Notes: a model not told the origin generated them from the letters alone. DNA of 64,000 nucleotides from Hymenobacter guriensis (GCF_015773195.1 NZ_JADWYK010000003.1:186001-250000); one strand, 5' to 3'; positions 52,249 to 61,127 are shown, numbered from the stretch's first letter. A program made the numbers and translations.

Positions 52249-52420
52249 TGTTCCGGAAAATTAGGAGGTTGGTTGGTGAAAGATGAAGTTGTGAGTGAAA
52301 ACTGTGACGAAAGGCTTTAAGACGGAAACGCCCCGCTCACCCGCACCATTGCCGTACTAAAGGCAAGCAAGTGGGTCTGCTCGTGCGCGGGGTCAGTTCC
52401 GAAAGTTAGACTCTCTCTGG

Positions 52421-52451
52421 CAAACCTAAACAAAACCCTGCGCGCTGCCAA
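52421..52451 (-). promoter_or_regulatory. exbB operon promoter
   Basis: Minus-strand TAGGTTTG (52428-52421) with TTG at 52451-52449, spacing 20 nt. The exbB ATG at 52248 is 172 nt downstream, so the mRNA has a long leader with no obvious known riboswitch. Confidence 0.65.
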
Positions 52452-52501
52452 ATCCAAAATGCGTTTAAAGGCTTTCATGCAGGGCAGGTCTTAAAAAAAC
52501 G

Positions 52502-53329
52502 CTATTCCGGGGAGCCGGCAGTCGGCAGCTGCTTGGCCTGGTTCCAATACACGTCCATCTGCGCCAGCGTTAGGTCCCGCAGTTGGTATCCGTCGCGCGC
52601 AGAGGCAGTTTCGAGATGTTGAAAGCGGTGAATAAACTTCCTGTTGGTGCGTTCCAGGGCTTCTTCGGGGTTGATACCGGCGTGGCGGGCAAAATTGATA
52701 AGCGAGAATAATAAGTCGCCAAACTCGGCAGCGGCCCGCTCCTGTCGGCCTTCGGAAGGCACCGCATCGGCAAACTCATTCCCAAACTCCTGCAATTCTT
52801 CCTGCACCTTTTCCCACACCTGCTCCGGCTTTTCCCAGTCGAACCCCGCACCACGCGCCTTTTCCTGAATTCGCATGGCTTTGATAAGCGCGGGCAACGA
52901 GGCAGGTACGCCACCAAGCACCGAGGAGTTGCCTTTTTCCTGGAGTTTAAGCTGTTCCCAGTTGCGCTTTACGTCTTCCTCGCTCTCGGCCTGCACATTG
53001 CCGTAGATGTGCGGATGGCGGAAAATGAGCTTTTCGCACTGCGCGTTCAGCACGTCGGCAATGTCGAAAGCACCCTGCTCGCTGGCAATCTTGGCGTAAA
53101 AAGTCAGGTGCAGCATCACGTCGCCCAGCTCTTTTTGCAGGTCGGGCAGGTTGCCGCGGATGATGGCGTCGCTGAGCTCGTAGGTTTCCTCAATGGTAAG
53201 GTGGCGCAGGCTTTCCAGGGTTTGCTTTCGGTCCCAGGGGCACTCGGCACGAAGGCGGTCCAGCACATCGAGCAGGCGGCTAAAAGCCTCCAATTGGGCG
53301 GGGCGGCGGGCAGCAGGGGAGTATTCCAT
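52502..53329 (-). CDS. mazG: Nucleoside triphosphate pyrophosphohydrolase MazG
   Basis: 275 aa, containing two MazG-type domains. ECPWDRKQTLESLRHLTIEETYELSDAI carries the metal-binding Glu cluster (EETYE and ELGDVMLHL), and the second half has ERAAAEFGDLLFSLINFARH. Hydrolyses NTPs to NMPs and pyrophosphate, limiting bad or excess nucleotides and, in E. coli, ppGpp levels. The ATG lies 5 nt after a -7 element, suggesting a leaderless mRNA. Confidence 0.93.
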   Translation of the reverse strand: MEYSPAARRPAQLEAFSRLLDVLDRLRAECPWDRKQTLESLRHLTIEETYELSDAIIRGNLPDLQKELGDVMLHLTFYAKIASEQGAFDIADVLNAQCEKLIFRHPHIYGNVQAESEEDVKRNWEQLKLQEKGNSSVLGGVPASLPALIKAMRIQEKARGAGFDWEKPEQVWEKVQEELQEFGNEFADAVPSEGRQERAAAEFGDLLFSLINFARHAGINPEEALERTNRKFIHRFQHLETASARDGYQLRDLTLAQMDVYWNQAKQLPTAGSPE

Positions 53330-53334
53330 TAGTT

Positions 53335-53342
53335 CAAATATA
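53335..53342 (-). promoter_or_regulatory. mazG promoter -7 element, next to the start codon
   Basis: Minus-strand TATATTTG, matching TAnnTTTG, ends 5 nt before the mazG ATG (53329). As with murF-alr, the transcript would begin close to the start codon. Confidence 0.6.
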
Positions 53343-53441
53343 CAACGGCCGCCGGCTTCTGCTGTATCGACATCAAATAGCGGGGAAGTACACGCCCCGG
53401 CTGGTTGGTGGGGTGGCGTAGCGAAACCCGGGGTAGTTGCC

Positions 53442-53449
53442 TACTTTTG
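53442..53449 (+). promoter_or_regulatory. glmM promoter -7 element
   Basis: TACTTTTG, an exact TAnnTTTG match, 46 nt before the GTG at 53496. No well-placed -33 TTG. Confidence 0.55.
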
Positions 53450-53495
53450 CCCCGCATTTAGTTGACTTTTCAACGCTTCACTTTTTACTGGCACT

Positions 53496-54884
53496 GTGGC
53501 ACTGATCAAATCTATTTCGGGCATCCGGGGAACCATTGGGGGCGCGGCCGGCGACGGCCTCACGCCGATTGATATAGTAAAGTATGCCGCTGCCTTCGGT
53601 ACCTGGGTGCTGAACACCACCCAGAACAACACCATCGTGATTGGCCGCGACGCGCGCATCTCGGGCGAAATGGTCAGTCGCCTGGTGTCGGCCACCCTGC
53701 AGGGGCTGGGCATTGATGTTATCGACCTGGGTTTGAGCACCACGCCTACCGTGGAAATGGCCGTGCCGGCCAAAAAAGCGGGCGGTGGCATCATCCTCAC
53801 AGCCTCGCACAACCCCAAGCAGTGGAATGCCCTGAAGCTGCTGAATCAGAAAGGGGAGTTTATTTCCGACAAAGACGGCCAGCAGGTACTGGCTCTGGGC
53901 GACTCCGAGTCGTTTGACTTTGCGCCCGTCACCAAGCTGGGCCAGTACTCTACCGACGACACCTTCCTGCAGGAGCACATCAACGCTATTCTGGCGCTGC
54001 CCTTGGTAGACAAAGCCGCTGTTAAAGCCAAAAACTTCCGGGTGGTAGTGGATGCGGTGAATTCTTCGGGGGGCTTTGCCGTGCCGATGCTGCTGGAGCA
54101 GTTGGGCGTGGAAATCATCGAAAAGCTGTTCTGTGAGCCTACCGGCGACTTTGCCCACAACCCCGAGCCGCTGCCCGAGAACCTGCGCGATATTGCCCGG
54201 GTGCTGGAAAAAGGCTCCTTCGACCTCGGTATTGTGGTGGACCCGGACGTGGACCGCCTGGCCCTGGTGAATGAGGATGGCTCCATGTTCGGGGAGGAGT
54301 ACACGTTGGTGGCCGTGGCCGACTATGTGCTGCAGCAGAATGGCGGTGGCAACACCGTGAGCAACCTCAGCAGTACCCGCGCCCTGCGCGACGTGACGGA
54401 AAAGCACGGCGGCCAGTACGCCGCCGCCGCCGTGGGCGAGGTGAATGTGGTAAACAAGATGAAGGAAACCAACGCCGTTATCGGTGGGGAAGGCAACGGC
54501 GGTATCATCTACCCCGAGCTGCACTACGGCCGCGACTCCCTGGTGGGCATTGCCCTGTTCCTAAGCCATCTGGCTAAAACCGGCCTGACCATGACGCAGC
54601 TTCGTGCCTCGTACCCAAACTACTTCATCTCGAAAAACAAGATTGAGCTGACCCCGGAAATCAATACCGACGAGGTACTGGTGCAGATGCAGGCGCGCTA
54701 CGCCAAGCAGCCTATCAACACGATTGATGGCGTGAAAATCGAGTTTGACAAGGAGTGGGTGCACCTGCGCAAATCCAACACCGAGCCTATCATCCGCATC
54801 TACGCCGAGTCGACCTCCAACGCCACGGCTGACTATCTGGCCAACAAAATCATCGGCGACATCAAGGAGATTATCAGCAAATAA
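53496..54884 (+). CDS. glmM: Phosphoglucosamine mutase
   Basis: 462 aa, GTG start. TASHNPKQWNALKLL carries the phospho-Ser (S104); VDPDVDRLAL is the metal loop; GGEGNGGIIYPELHYGRDS the sugar loop and RKSNTEPIIRIYAES the phosphate-binding loop. Interconverts glucosamine 6- and 1-phosphate for UDP-GlcNAc. Homologous phosphomannomutases share the fold, and this one might also serve as such; the N-terminal AxIKSISGIRGTIGG form is common in Bacteroidota. Confidence 0.9.
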   Translation: MALIKSISGIRGTIGGAAGDGLTPIDIVKYAAAFGTWVLNTTQNNTIVIGRDARISGEMVSRLVSATLQGLGIDVIDLGLSTTPTVEMAVPAKKAGGGIILTASHNPKQWNALKLLNQKGEFISDKDGQQVLALGDSESFDFAPVTKLGQYSTDDTFLQEHINAILALPLVDKAAVKAKNFRVVVDAVNSSGGFAVPMLLEQLGVEIIEKLFCEPTGDFAHNPEPLPENLRDIARVLEKGSFDLGIVVDPDVDRLALVNEDGSMFGEEYTLVAVADYVLQQNGGGNTVSNLSSTRALRDVTEKHGGQYAAAAVGEVNVVNKMKETNAVIGGEGNGGIIYPELHYGRDSLVGIALFLSHLAKTGLTMTQLRASYPNYFISKNKIELTPEINTDEVLVQMQARYAKQPINTIDGVKIEFDKEWVHLRKSNTEPIIRIYAESTSNATADYLANKIIGDIKEIISK

Positions 54885-54930
54885 CTTCTTGTTTCAGTAA
54901 GTGCTGGCCTTTGCGAAGGGGCTATAAACG

Positions 54931-54969
54931 TACAGGATTTCGGCTACCCGGTCGGAATCCTGTATTTTT
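54931..54969 (+). terminator. glmM terminator
   Basis: A 9-bp stem (54931-54939 with 54956-54964) with 16-nt loop and five T (54965-54969). It overlaps the -7 element of the next gene. Confidence 0.75.
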
Positions 54970-54970
54970 G
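54963..54970 (+). promoter_or_regulatory. Cysteine desulfurase promoter -7 element
   Basis: TATTTTTG, matching TAnnTTTG, lies on the right arm and T tract of the glmM terminator; the ATG is 46 nt downstream. Confidence 0.55.
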
Positions 54971-55016
54971 TGGCGTCAGACTTTCAGTCTCTGTTGAATA
55001 AGCTGTTGCCCTGCTC

Positions 55017-56165
55017 ATGAACGTGTATTTCGATAACGCCGCCACCACGCCGCTGGACCCCGAAGTGCTGGATGCTATGCTGCCCTTCCTGCAAAACCAC
55101 TTCGGCAACCCCAGCAGTATTCATGGCCACGGCCGACAGGTGCGCGCCGCCATCGAAAATGCCCGTAAGACCATTGCGCACCTCATCAATGCTGCGCCGG
55201 CTGAAATCGTATTCACCTCCTGCGGCACGGAGGCCGATAATTATGCCGCCTTTGGCAGTGTGCGTACCCTGGGCCTCAAGCACGGCATTACTTCCAAGCT
55301 GGAGCACCACGCCGTGCTGCACACCATGCAGGCGCTGGAAAAGTGCGGTGACCTGAAGCTGAGCTACCTGCGCCACGACGCGCAGGGCCGCCTCGATCTG
55401 GAGCACCTGGAAGAACTGCTGGCCTCGCACCCACGCACGTATGTGAGTTTGATGCACGCCAACAACGAAATTGGCAACCTCAACGACATTGCCGCTATCG
55501 GCGACATCTGTGCCCGGCACAATGCGGTATTTCATACCGATACGGTGCAGACGATGGGCCACTACCGCCACGATGTGCAGCAGTTGAAGGCGCATTTCCT
55601 GGTAGGCTCGGCCCACAAGTTTCATGGGCCGAAAGGCGTAGGCTTCCTGTACCGCCGCTCGGGCCTGCTGGTCGATGCCCTTATTCATGGCGGCTCGCAG
55701 GAACGCAACCAGCGCGCCGGCACCGAGAATGTGTATGGTATTATCGGCCTGGCCAAGGCGCTGGAAATTGCTTACCGCGACATGGCCGCGCACCAAAGCC
55801 ACATTCAGGGTCTGAAAGACCGGTTTATCGAGAAGCTGCGCGCTGAAGTGGATGGCGTGGAGTTCAACGGCACCTCGGCCGATGCGGCTCACAGCCTGTA
55901 CACGGTGCTGAGCGTGAGCTTGCCGCCCTCGGAGATGAACGAGATGCTGCTCTTCAATCTGGATATCAACAAGGTGTCGGTGTCGGGCGGCTCGGCGTGT
56001 ACCAGCGGCGCCAATGCCGGCTCGCACGTGCTCAATGCCCTCAACGCCGACCCCGACCGGGGCACTATCCGCTTTTCCATGAGCAAGTACAACACGGCAG
56101 AGGAAGTGGATTACGCCGTGGCGCAGCTGGCGCGCATGTATCGGAAAGAGCCGCTAAGCATTTAG
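55017..56165 (+). CDS. Cysteine desulfurase (IscS/NifS family)
   Basis: 382 aa. VYFDNAATTPLDPEVLDAM opens the family; GSAHKFHGPKGVG holds the PLP lysine K201; SGGSACTSGANAGSHVL the catalytic loop with C328. Removes sulfur from cysteine for Fe-S clusters or tRNA thiolation. The loop layout is closest to IscS/NifS group I. No iscU or scaffold gene is adjacent. The upstream gene ends at a terminator, so this appears monocistronic. Confidence 0.92.
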   Translation: MNVYFDNAATTPLDPEVLDAMLPFLQNHFGNPSSIHGHGRQVRAAIENARKTIAHLINAAPAEIVFTSCGTEADNYAAFGSVRTLGLKHGITSKLEHHAVLHTMQALEKCGDLKLSYLRHDAQGRLDLEHLEELLASHPRTYVSLMHANNEIGNLNDIAAIGDICARHNAVFHTDTVQTMGHYRHDVQQLKAHFLVGSAHKFHGPKGVGFLYRRSGLLVDALIHGGSQERNQRAGTENVYGIIGLAKALEIAYRDMAAHQSHIQGLKDRFIEKLRAEVDGVEFNGTSADAAHSLYTVLSVSLPPSEMNEMLLFNLDINKVSVSGGSACTSGANAGSHVLNALNADPDRGTIRFSMSKYNTAEEVDYAVAQLARMYRKEPLSI

Positions 56166-56223
56166 TCAGTCAGTAGTAGATGGTGGCCCTGTTCAGGCTT
56201 TGGCTTATTCGAACTTATGGCAG

Positions 56224-57423
56224 CTAATAGGTGCTCTCAGCCCCGCCACCGCCGAACTGGCCCCCGCCAAACTCGAAGCCCGGCTGAGGCGCCTGCGGCA
56301 CAACGGCCGTTTGGGCCACCACCAATGACTCCAGATTGAAGTGAGGCGGCTGCTCATCATCCGGCAGGGACGTGAGCCCATGCCGCTCCGGCCGGAGGTA
56401 GCGTGCAGCCCAGGCAGCTACGGCCAGCAACACCACACCGGCCAGTACGGCGGCTATTTCGGGTGGCAGCAGTGACCGGTAGTACCGCAACGTAGCCACC
56501 GAGCAGACCGCCGTCAGTAACCCCGTCAGCAGCCAGATCCGGCTGGGGCGCCGCAAGCCGGTTACAATATAATACAGCGGGATACCTGCCGTCAGAGCAT
56601 AAAAGACCGGGGCCAACGGAATTTGCGTTGAGGTGAAGGCACCGCTGAGCATAGCATTGGCTTCCCGCACCACGTAATAGTTGCCGGCCGCATAAAACGT
56701 GAGCAGCACCAAAACCTCCAGCAGCGTCAGACAAGACCGATAGTACAGGTAATCAGGGCGCTTATGCAGCTGGCGCACGAGCCAATAAGCTCCCACTGCC
56801 ACCAGCATGAGCACAAATGGCAGCAGCGCCTGTCCATACGGCACCTGCAGCGCGGCATTGACGACCAGCAACAGCAGCAGCAGGTAGGTGGCGGCGGCCA
56901 CCAGCCTATCGGCGTAGCGAATGGTGGCTACGAGAAAAACGACGAATAGCGGCCCCAGTGCCAACTGCAGATACGGGTTGCCCAGGGATTCGTAGTGCCG
57001 GCTGGCTACGGGAATTACGTCGTAGACTACACCGGTGAAAAGAACAGTAACCCACCCCAGGCAGCAATACAGGAGCGCGTTGTCGGCTCCGGCGTGGTAA
57101 ATACGGGAACCCCGGATGCTCATTTCCAGCACAGCCAGGCTCCCGGCGGCACACAGGAAGGCCAGCACTTTCAGGAAGGAAGAGGACACGACGTCGGAGA
57201 GGATCAGCGCCAGAAAACCCGCGGCCCCGGCAACGCCTATGCAGGTGAACAGAAACAGTCCGATGCGCAGAAACAGCCCGGGCCGGTAAAATTCCAGCGG
57301 GTAGCGCGCCCGGATAGCCTGGTGCTGCTCCGCGGTAAGCAAGCCGCGACGGTGCCAGCGGGCGGCGGCTTGTTGCATGGCTTCCTGGTAAGCCCAGGCA
57401 GGGTTGTAGGCTTTCAGGCTCAT
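56224..57423 (-). CDS. DUF2157-related multi-pass membrane protein (downstream gene)
   Basis: 399 aa. After a soluble N-terminus (EAMQQAAARWHRRGLLTAEQ) come about ten membrane segments (e.g. IGLFLFTCIGVAGAAGFLAL, LLYCCLGWVTVLFTGVVYD) and a Gly-rich tail (FGGGQFGGGGAE). It overlaps the preceding DUF2157 gene by 4 nt. Related in plan but weakly in sequence to its neighbour. Role unknown. Confidence 0.75.
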   Translation of the reverse strand: MSLKAYNPAWAYQEAMQQAAARWHRRGLLTAEQHQAIRARYPLEFYRPGLFLRIGLFLFTCIGVAGAAGFLALILSDVVSSSFLKVLAFLCAAGSLAVLEMSIRGSRIYHAGADNALLYCCLGWVTVLFTGVVYDVIPVASRHYESLGNPYLQLALGPLFVVFLVATIRYADRLVAAATYLLLLLLVVNAALQVPYGQALLPFVLMLVAVGAYWLVRQLHKRPDYLYYRSCLTLLEVLVLLTFYAAGNYYVVREANAMLSGAFTSTQIPLAPVFYALTAGIPLYYIVTGLRRPSRIWLLTGLLTAVCSVATLRYYRSLLPPEIAAVLAGVVLLAVAAWAARYLRPERHGLTSLPDDEQPPHFNLESLVVAQTAVVPQAPQPGFEFGGGQFGGGGAESTY

Positions 57424-58409
57424 GCTAGGCGAAGAAATTTCTTGGCGTTGACGAAGAAAAGAATAACGGCCACCGCCGAACCCATGAAATAGAACAAGCC
57501 CAGCATAATAGCAGCTTCCCCGTCGTTGAAATCAAGCAAATGGAAAAACAGGTAGGTGACGGTGATATAGCCATACACGGCGCCCATCAGCAGGAAAAGG
57601 TAGGAATGACGGAGCCGGGCATACCACACCAGGCCGGCGCTCAGCGCCAGAATAAGCAGCACCAGCACCGCATTGGGTAAGAAGCTGGACAGGTAAAAAT
57701 CAAACAGGGAAACAGTAGCAGCCAGCAGGGCCAGGTTGGCTCCCAAGGAAATATAGGTGAAGGCAAAGTGCCGCTTCCGATCCGCAAAATCGGAATAGAA
57801 CCCCACGCCGGCCAGCAGCAGCCCGAGCAGCACCGCCGCCCCTCCCAGCCGCGAAGACAGAAAGCTATTCTCGGTGAAGGCCGAAAGCGGAGCAATGCTC
57901 ACGCCCACCCAGGACGCCAGCGCCGTAAGGCTCATAGCCAGCACGCCCCGGTGGTCGAAGCTATACGCCAGGGCCAGGAACAGCGCGGCCGGGAGAATGG
58001 TAACCAGCCCGTAGCGGCTCCCGAAGAAGTTGTACTGCACCTGCAGATACGTTTCCAGGGCCAGAAACAGCAGGCAGCCCAGCAGCAGGATATAGTCCGG
58101 CACGAAGCTAACGGGCCGGGTTTGCCCCCAAGTGAAGGGCTGCCGGTGGCGGGCCGCGTACCCAAAGCTGGCGGCCATCAGCAGCACCATGCTCCCGATA
58201 ATGACCCCGTGCCCGATTTCGCTTAGATGCTGATACAGCAGTACACCCAGCCCACCGGTGAGCAGGGTAATGCCCAGGTACAGCCCGGCGCGCAGCTCAT
58301 AGTGCAGGGAAAAAGGACGCGTCCGCTCATCTTCTCGGATAGCCGCAGCCTGGGCCGCTGGTAGCAGCTCGGCATTCTGTAAGTCAGTCAGAAGTTGCTC
58401 TGGTATCAT
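57420..58409 (-). CDS. DUF2157-like multi-pass membrane protein (upstream gene)
   Basis: 329 aa. A soluble start (LLTDLQNAELLPAAQAAAIRE) and about nine membrane segments, with LRAGLYLGITLLTGGLGVLLY characteristic of DUF2157 proteins. The C-terminal part ends in the basic NAKKFLRLA. The stop overlaps the next gene's start by 4 nt, so the two proteins are co-translated and could form one complex. Function unknown. Confidence 0.8.
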   Translation of the reverse strand: MIPEQLLTDLQNAELLPAAQAAAIREDERTRPFSLHYELRAGLYLGITLLTGGLGVLLYQHLSEIGHGVIIGSMVLLMAASFGYAARHRQPFTWGQTRPVSFVPDYILLLGCLLFLALETYLQVQYNFFGSRYGLVTILPAALFLALAYSFDHRGVLAMSLTALASWVGVSIAPLSAFTENSFLSSRLGGAAVLLGLLLAGVGFYSDFADRKRHFAFTYISLGANLALLAATVSLFDFYLSSFLPNAVLVLLILALSAGLVWYARLRHSYLFLLMGAVYGYITVTYLFFHLLDFNDGEAAIMLGLFYFMGSAVAVILFFVNAKKFLRLA

Positions 58410-58627
58410 GCAAAGTAGTAAGCCGGCTCACGAAAGCTTCGGGCTTAAACATAGCACTTCTTAGATGAGGAACCGGATAATAGCCATAAAGGCGAAGGGA
58501 GTTTCGTAGCGCGCTTCGCCGGATGTAAGCTCCTGCCAGTGCTGTCAGGGTAAGCTTCGTCGAAAAGGGACGTATCGTATTTCTCCTATAATGCGTATGG
58601 ACAGCCCAAAACCCTGCTCTCCCTGCT

Positions 58628-59281
58628 ATGGCCGACATCAATATTCAACGCAAGAAGTCTTCTCCCAGTCCCTGGCTGCTGATTCTGCTGGTGCTGGCCG
58701 TGGTGGCGGCCGCCGCTTACTTTCTGCTGAGGCACGATACCAACTCCACCACGCCACCCCCAGCCGCTACCGCTGCCAACCCGGCCCCCGACAGCACTAC
58801 CGGCGCCGAAACTGGCCCCCGTCCCGACAACAATGCGGCTGTGGCCGATATGAGCACCCCCACGGAAGCTGCGGCTACCCCGGAAGAGTTGGCCTCCTTT
58901 GCTGCGGCCGATGCCGCCACGCCCGACTACGGCCGCCGCGGCCTGCAGCAGTTGAGTGCCGTACTCAGCAGCCTTGCCGACCGGGGCGACCTGCGCGACC
59001 CGGCCATCAGCACCCGCCGCGACGATCTGACCAGCGCTACCAGCCGGCTTGATGAGGCCGGCGCCAGTCTGCGGCCCGGCTACGTAGCTGCCACGGCCCT
59101 CATGCAGGCTATGCAGCAGAAAGCTTATCCTGAGTTGGAGGCAGAAGTCAACCAGCTGACGACTGAGGCCGATGCGCTGACCGGTCGGGCTGTCACGCCC
59201 CAGGACCAGCAGGCACTGAAGGCCTACTTGACCCACGCGGCCCGCGTAGTGCAGGCTCTCAATCAACCCCCGGCGCGCTAA
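58628..59281 (+). CDS. Membrane-anchored protein of unknown function
   Basis: 217 aa. A short basic cytoplasmic start (NIQRKKSSPSPW), one helix (LLILLVLAVVAAAAYFLL), a Pro/Thr/Ala linker and a helical extracytoplasmic domain (about 95-215) with LQQLSAVLSSLADRGDLRD, PELEAEVNQLTTEADALTG and LTHAARVVQALNQP. I do not recognise the family. The PRC-barrel gene follows by 33 nt but has its own promoter. Confidence 0.65.
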   Translation: MADINIQRKKSSPSPWLLILLVLAVVAAAAYFLLRHDTNSTTPPPAATAANPAPDSTTGAETGPRPDNNAAVADMSTPTEAAATPEELASFAAADAATPDYGRRGLQQLSAVLSSLADRGDLRDPAISTRRDDLTSATSRLDEAGASLRPGYVAATALMQAMQQKAYPELEAEVNQLTTEADALTGRAVTPQDQQALKAYLTHAARVVQALNQPPAR

Positions 59282-59303
59282 GCGGCCGCCGTATTCCCTT
59301 CGA

Positions 59304-59311
59304 TAGTTTTG
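59304..59311 (+). promoter_or_regulatory. PRC-barrel gene promoter -7 element, next to the start codon
   Basis: TAGTTTTG, an exact TAnnTTTG match, ends 3 nt before the ATG at 59315. Third case in the window of a likely leaderless mRNA. Confidence 0.55.
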
Positions 59312-59314
59312 CCC

Positions 59315-59797
59315 ATGGAACCCGTTACCGACCCGATTCCCTCTGCCCAGGGTATGCACCTGCGCCGTCTGCGCGACCTGACGGAGTTTGAAGTAGCCGA
59401 TGGCAACCCCGACGTACGCGGCTGGGCCGTGCGCGGGGCCGATGGCCGCCAATTTGGCCAGGTGTACGAGCTGATTGTGGATGCCGAGGCCCTGAAAGTC
59501 CGCTACCTGGATGTGGAGCTGGACGAGACTTTGCACATCAACGAGCGGGACCGGCACATTCTGCTGCCTATTGGCGTGGCTGCACTGGATGAGGATGGCG
59601 ACAACGTGTTTGTGCCCTCGCTCACGGCCCAGTCGGTGCTGGACTACCCACCCTACGCCGAAATCCAGATTACCCGCGAGTATGAGCAAGCCATGCTGCG
59701 TGCCCTAAATCTGCAGCTGCCCGAGGGAGAACAGAGTTTTTACAACCAGCCCGGCTACGACGACAGCCAGTTCTACCAGCGCCGTCGGCTGAGATAA
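59315..59797 (+). CDS. PRC-barrel domain protein
   Basis: 160 aa from the ATG at 59315. LTEFEVADGNPDVRGWAVRG and QVYELIVDAEALKVRYLDVEL form the PRC beta-barrel; ILLPIGVAALDEDGDNVFVP and PYAEIQITREYEQAMLRAL follow. The end is polar with many Gln/Tyr/Asp (QPGYDDSQFYQRR). PRC-barrel proteins bind other macromolecules; this stand-alone type resembles the general-stress photosynthetic reaction centre-like proteins. Partner unknown. Confidence 0.82.
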   Translation: MEPVTDPIPSAQGMHLRRLRDLTEFEVADGNPDVRGWAVRGADGRQFGQVYELIVDAEALKVRYLDVELDETLHINERDRHILLPIGVAALDEDGDNVFVPSLTAQSVLDYPPYAEIQITREYEQAMLRALNLQLPEGEQSFYNQPGYDDSQFYQRRRLR

Positions 59798-59814
59798 GTG
59801 CTTGCCAGCTGAAA

Positions 59815-59855
59815 CACGCAGGCCCGCTTCCAGATTACTGGAGGCGGGCCTGCGT
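59815..59855. terminator. Hairpin between convergent PRC-barrel and hemH genes
   Basis: A long stem with one mismatch (about 59815-59834 with 59837-59855), GC-rich, with a small loop. It lies 18 nt from each stop. Suitable as a shared terminator. Confidence 0.75.
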
Positions 59856-59875
59856 GCTTTACAGTGAAGAAGACG

Positions 59876-60916
59876 CTAATTCCGCCGAATCATATCGGCC
59901 ACGGCGTCTACCCATTGTGGGTGCGAGTTGAGCGAAGGCACCAGCTGCCAGTGCTTGCCGCCGGCCTGCTCAAACATTTCCTTGAATTCTTCACCTACCT
60001 CAATAGTCGTTTCCAGGCAGTCGGCCACGAAAGCCGGGGAGAAGGCCAGTACGTTGTGGATACCCTTGCTGGGCAGTTCCTTGAGCACCTCGTCGGTGTA
60101 GGGCTGCAGCCACGGGTCACGCAGGCGGCTTTGCAGGCGGCTCTGGAAGGTAGTAGTGTACTGTTCCGGAGTTAGTCCCAACGCTTTGCCCAGTTGCCGC
60201 GACGTTTCAAAGCACTGCGCCCGGTAGCAGTAACGGTTGTTTTTGTTGTAGCTGGCGCAGCAGCTGCCCAGCTTGCAGTAGCCTTTGTGGCTGCCCTTCA
60301 GCACGTGCCGCTCTGGGATGCCGTGGTAGCTGAAAACGATGTGGTCGTAGGCGTGCTTTTCCATTTCGGCCTTGCCCAGCGTGGCAAAGGTTTCGATGAA
60401 GCCCGGCTCCTCCACGAAGTTGCTGATGAACGAGATGCTGGGCACAATCCACCAGTCTTTCACAATGTCCATCACCTTTTCCTGCACCGAGCCCGTGCTG
60501 GCCGCCGCGTACTGCGGAAACAGCGGCAGCACGATAATCCGCTCTACAGCCGCGTCGCGCAACTCTTCCAGGGCACTTTCGATGCTGGGGTTCTGGTAGC
60601 GCATCCCGAAGGCCACGAGGTAGTCTTTGCCCAGCTGCTCCTGCACCAGCTTTTGCAGATCGAGGCCATGGTAGAGCAGGGGAGAGCCGCGGTCCGTCCA
60701 GAGCAGCTGGTAGATCTTGGCCGATTTGGGCGCCCGCAAAGGCACCACCAGCCCCCGGAACAGCGGGTAGCGGATGGCGGCCGGCATGTCAATCACCCGG
60801 GCATCGGTCAGGAATTCGTTGAGGTAGCGGCGTACGTCCGGGGTGCGGGGCGAGTCGGGCGTGCCCAGGTTCACGAGGAGTACGCCGATGCGGCCTTTAG
60901 AAGCGGATGAGGGCAT
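59876..60916 (-). CDS. hemH: Ferrochelatase
   Basis: 346 aa from the ATG at 60916 (TTG at 60925 rejected). GVLLVNLGTPDSPRTPDVRR, VVPLRAPKSAKIYQLLW, HIVFSYHGIPERHVLKG with the metal-binding His, and the C-terminal NVLAFSPAFVADCLETTIEV with the catalytic Glu. Inserts Fe(II) into protoporphyrin IX at the membrane. CCASYNKNNRYCYRAQCFET contains four Cys, which might bind a cluster. Confidence 0.95.
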   Translation of the reverse strand: MPSSASKGRIGVLLVNLGTPDSPRTPDVRRYLNEFLTDARVIDMPAAIRYPLFRGLVVPLRAPKSAKIYQLLWTDRGSPLLYHGLDLQKLVQEQLGKDYLVAFGMRYQNPSIESALEELRDAAVERIIVLPLFPQYAAASTGSVQEKVMDIVKDWWIVPSISFISNFVEEPGFIETFATLGKAEMEKHAYDHIVFSYHGIPERHVLKGSHKGYCKLGSCCASYNKNNRYCYRAQCFETSRQLGKALGLTPEQYTTTFQSRLQSRLRDPWLQPYTDEVLKELPSKGIHNVLAFSPAFVADCLETTIEVGEEFKEMFEQAGGKHWQLVPSLNSHPQWVDAVADMIRRN

Positions 60917-61096
60917 TATATGCAACGGTTAGCAGTTAGCCTGTAGCCGCCGGCCTTTCGCAAGGAAGGCGGCCGCCAGGCGCGGGCGTCTGAGGGAGAA
61001 CTGTGCGTTAAACCAAAAAGAAAGCTGTTTGGCTCTGTTTCAGCTGCAAAAAAAGCTAATATCTAACTGCCGACAGCTAACCGCTCAGAATAACCG

Positions 61097-61104
61097 TACC
61101 TTTG
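61097..61104 (+). promoter_or_regulatory. era promoter -7 element
   Basis: TACCTTTG, an exact TAnnTTTG match, 23 nt before the GTG at 61128. It decides the start of era. Confidence 0.65.
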
Positions 61105-61127
61105 CAGGCCAATTTTCAGACACTGAA

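Noticed and set aside
50599..52320. Open frame antisense to exbB/exbD (573 codons)
   Set aside because: Shadow of three overlapping real genes.
58587..58592. TATAAT as an E. coli-like -10 box
   Set aside because: Other promoters in the window use TAnnTTTG; a single TATAAT in an AT-rich gap can be chance.
61029..61127. Extended N-terminus of Era
   Set aside because: The promoter TACCTTTG lies inside this stretch; the GTG at 61128 fits the family's usual N-terminus.
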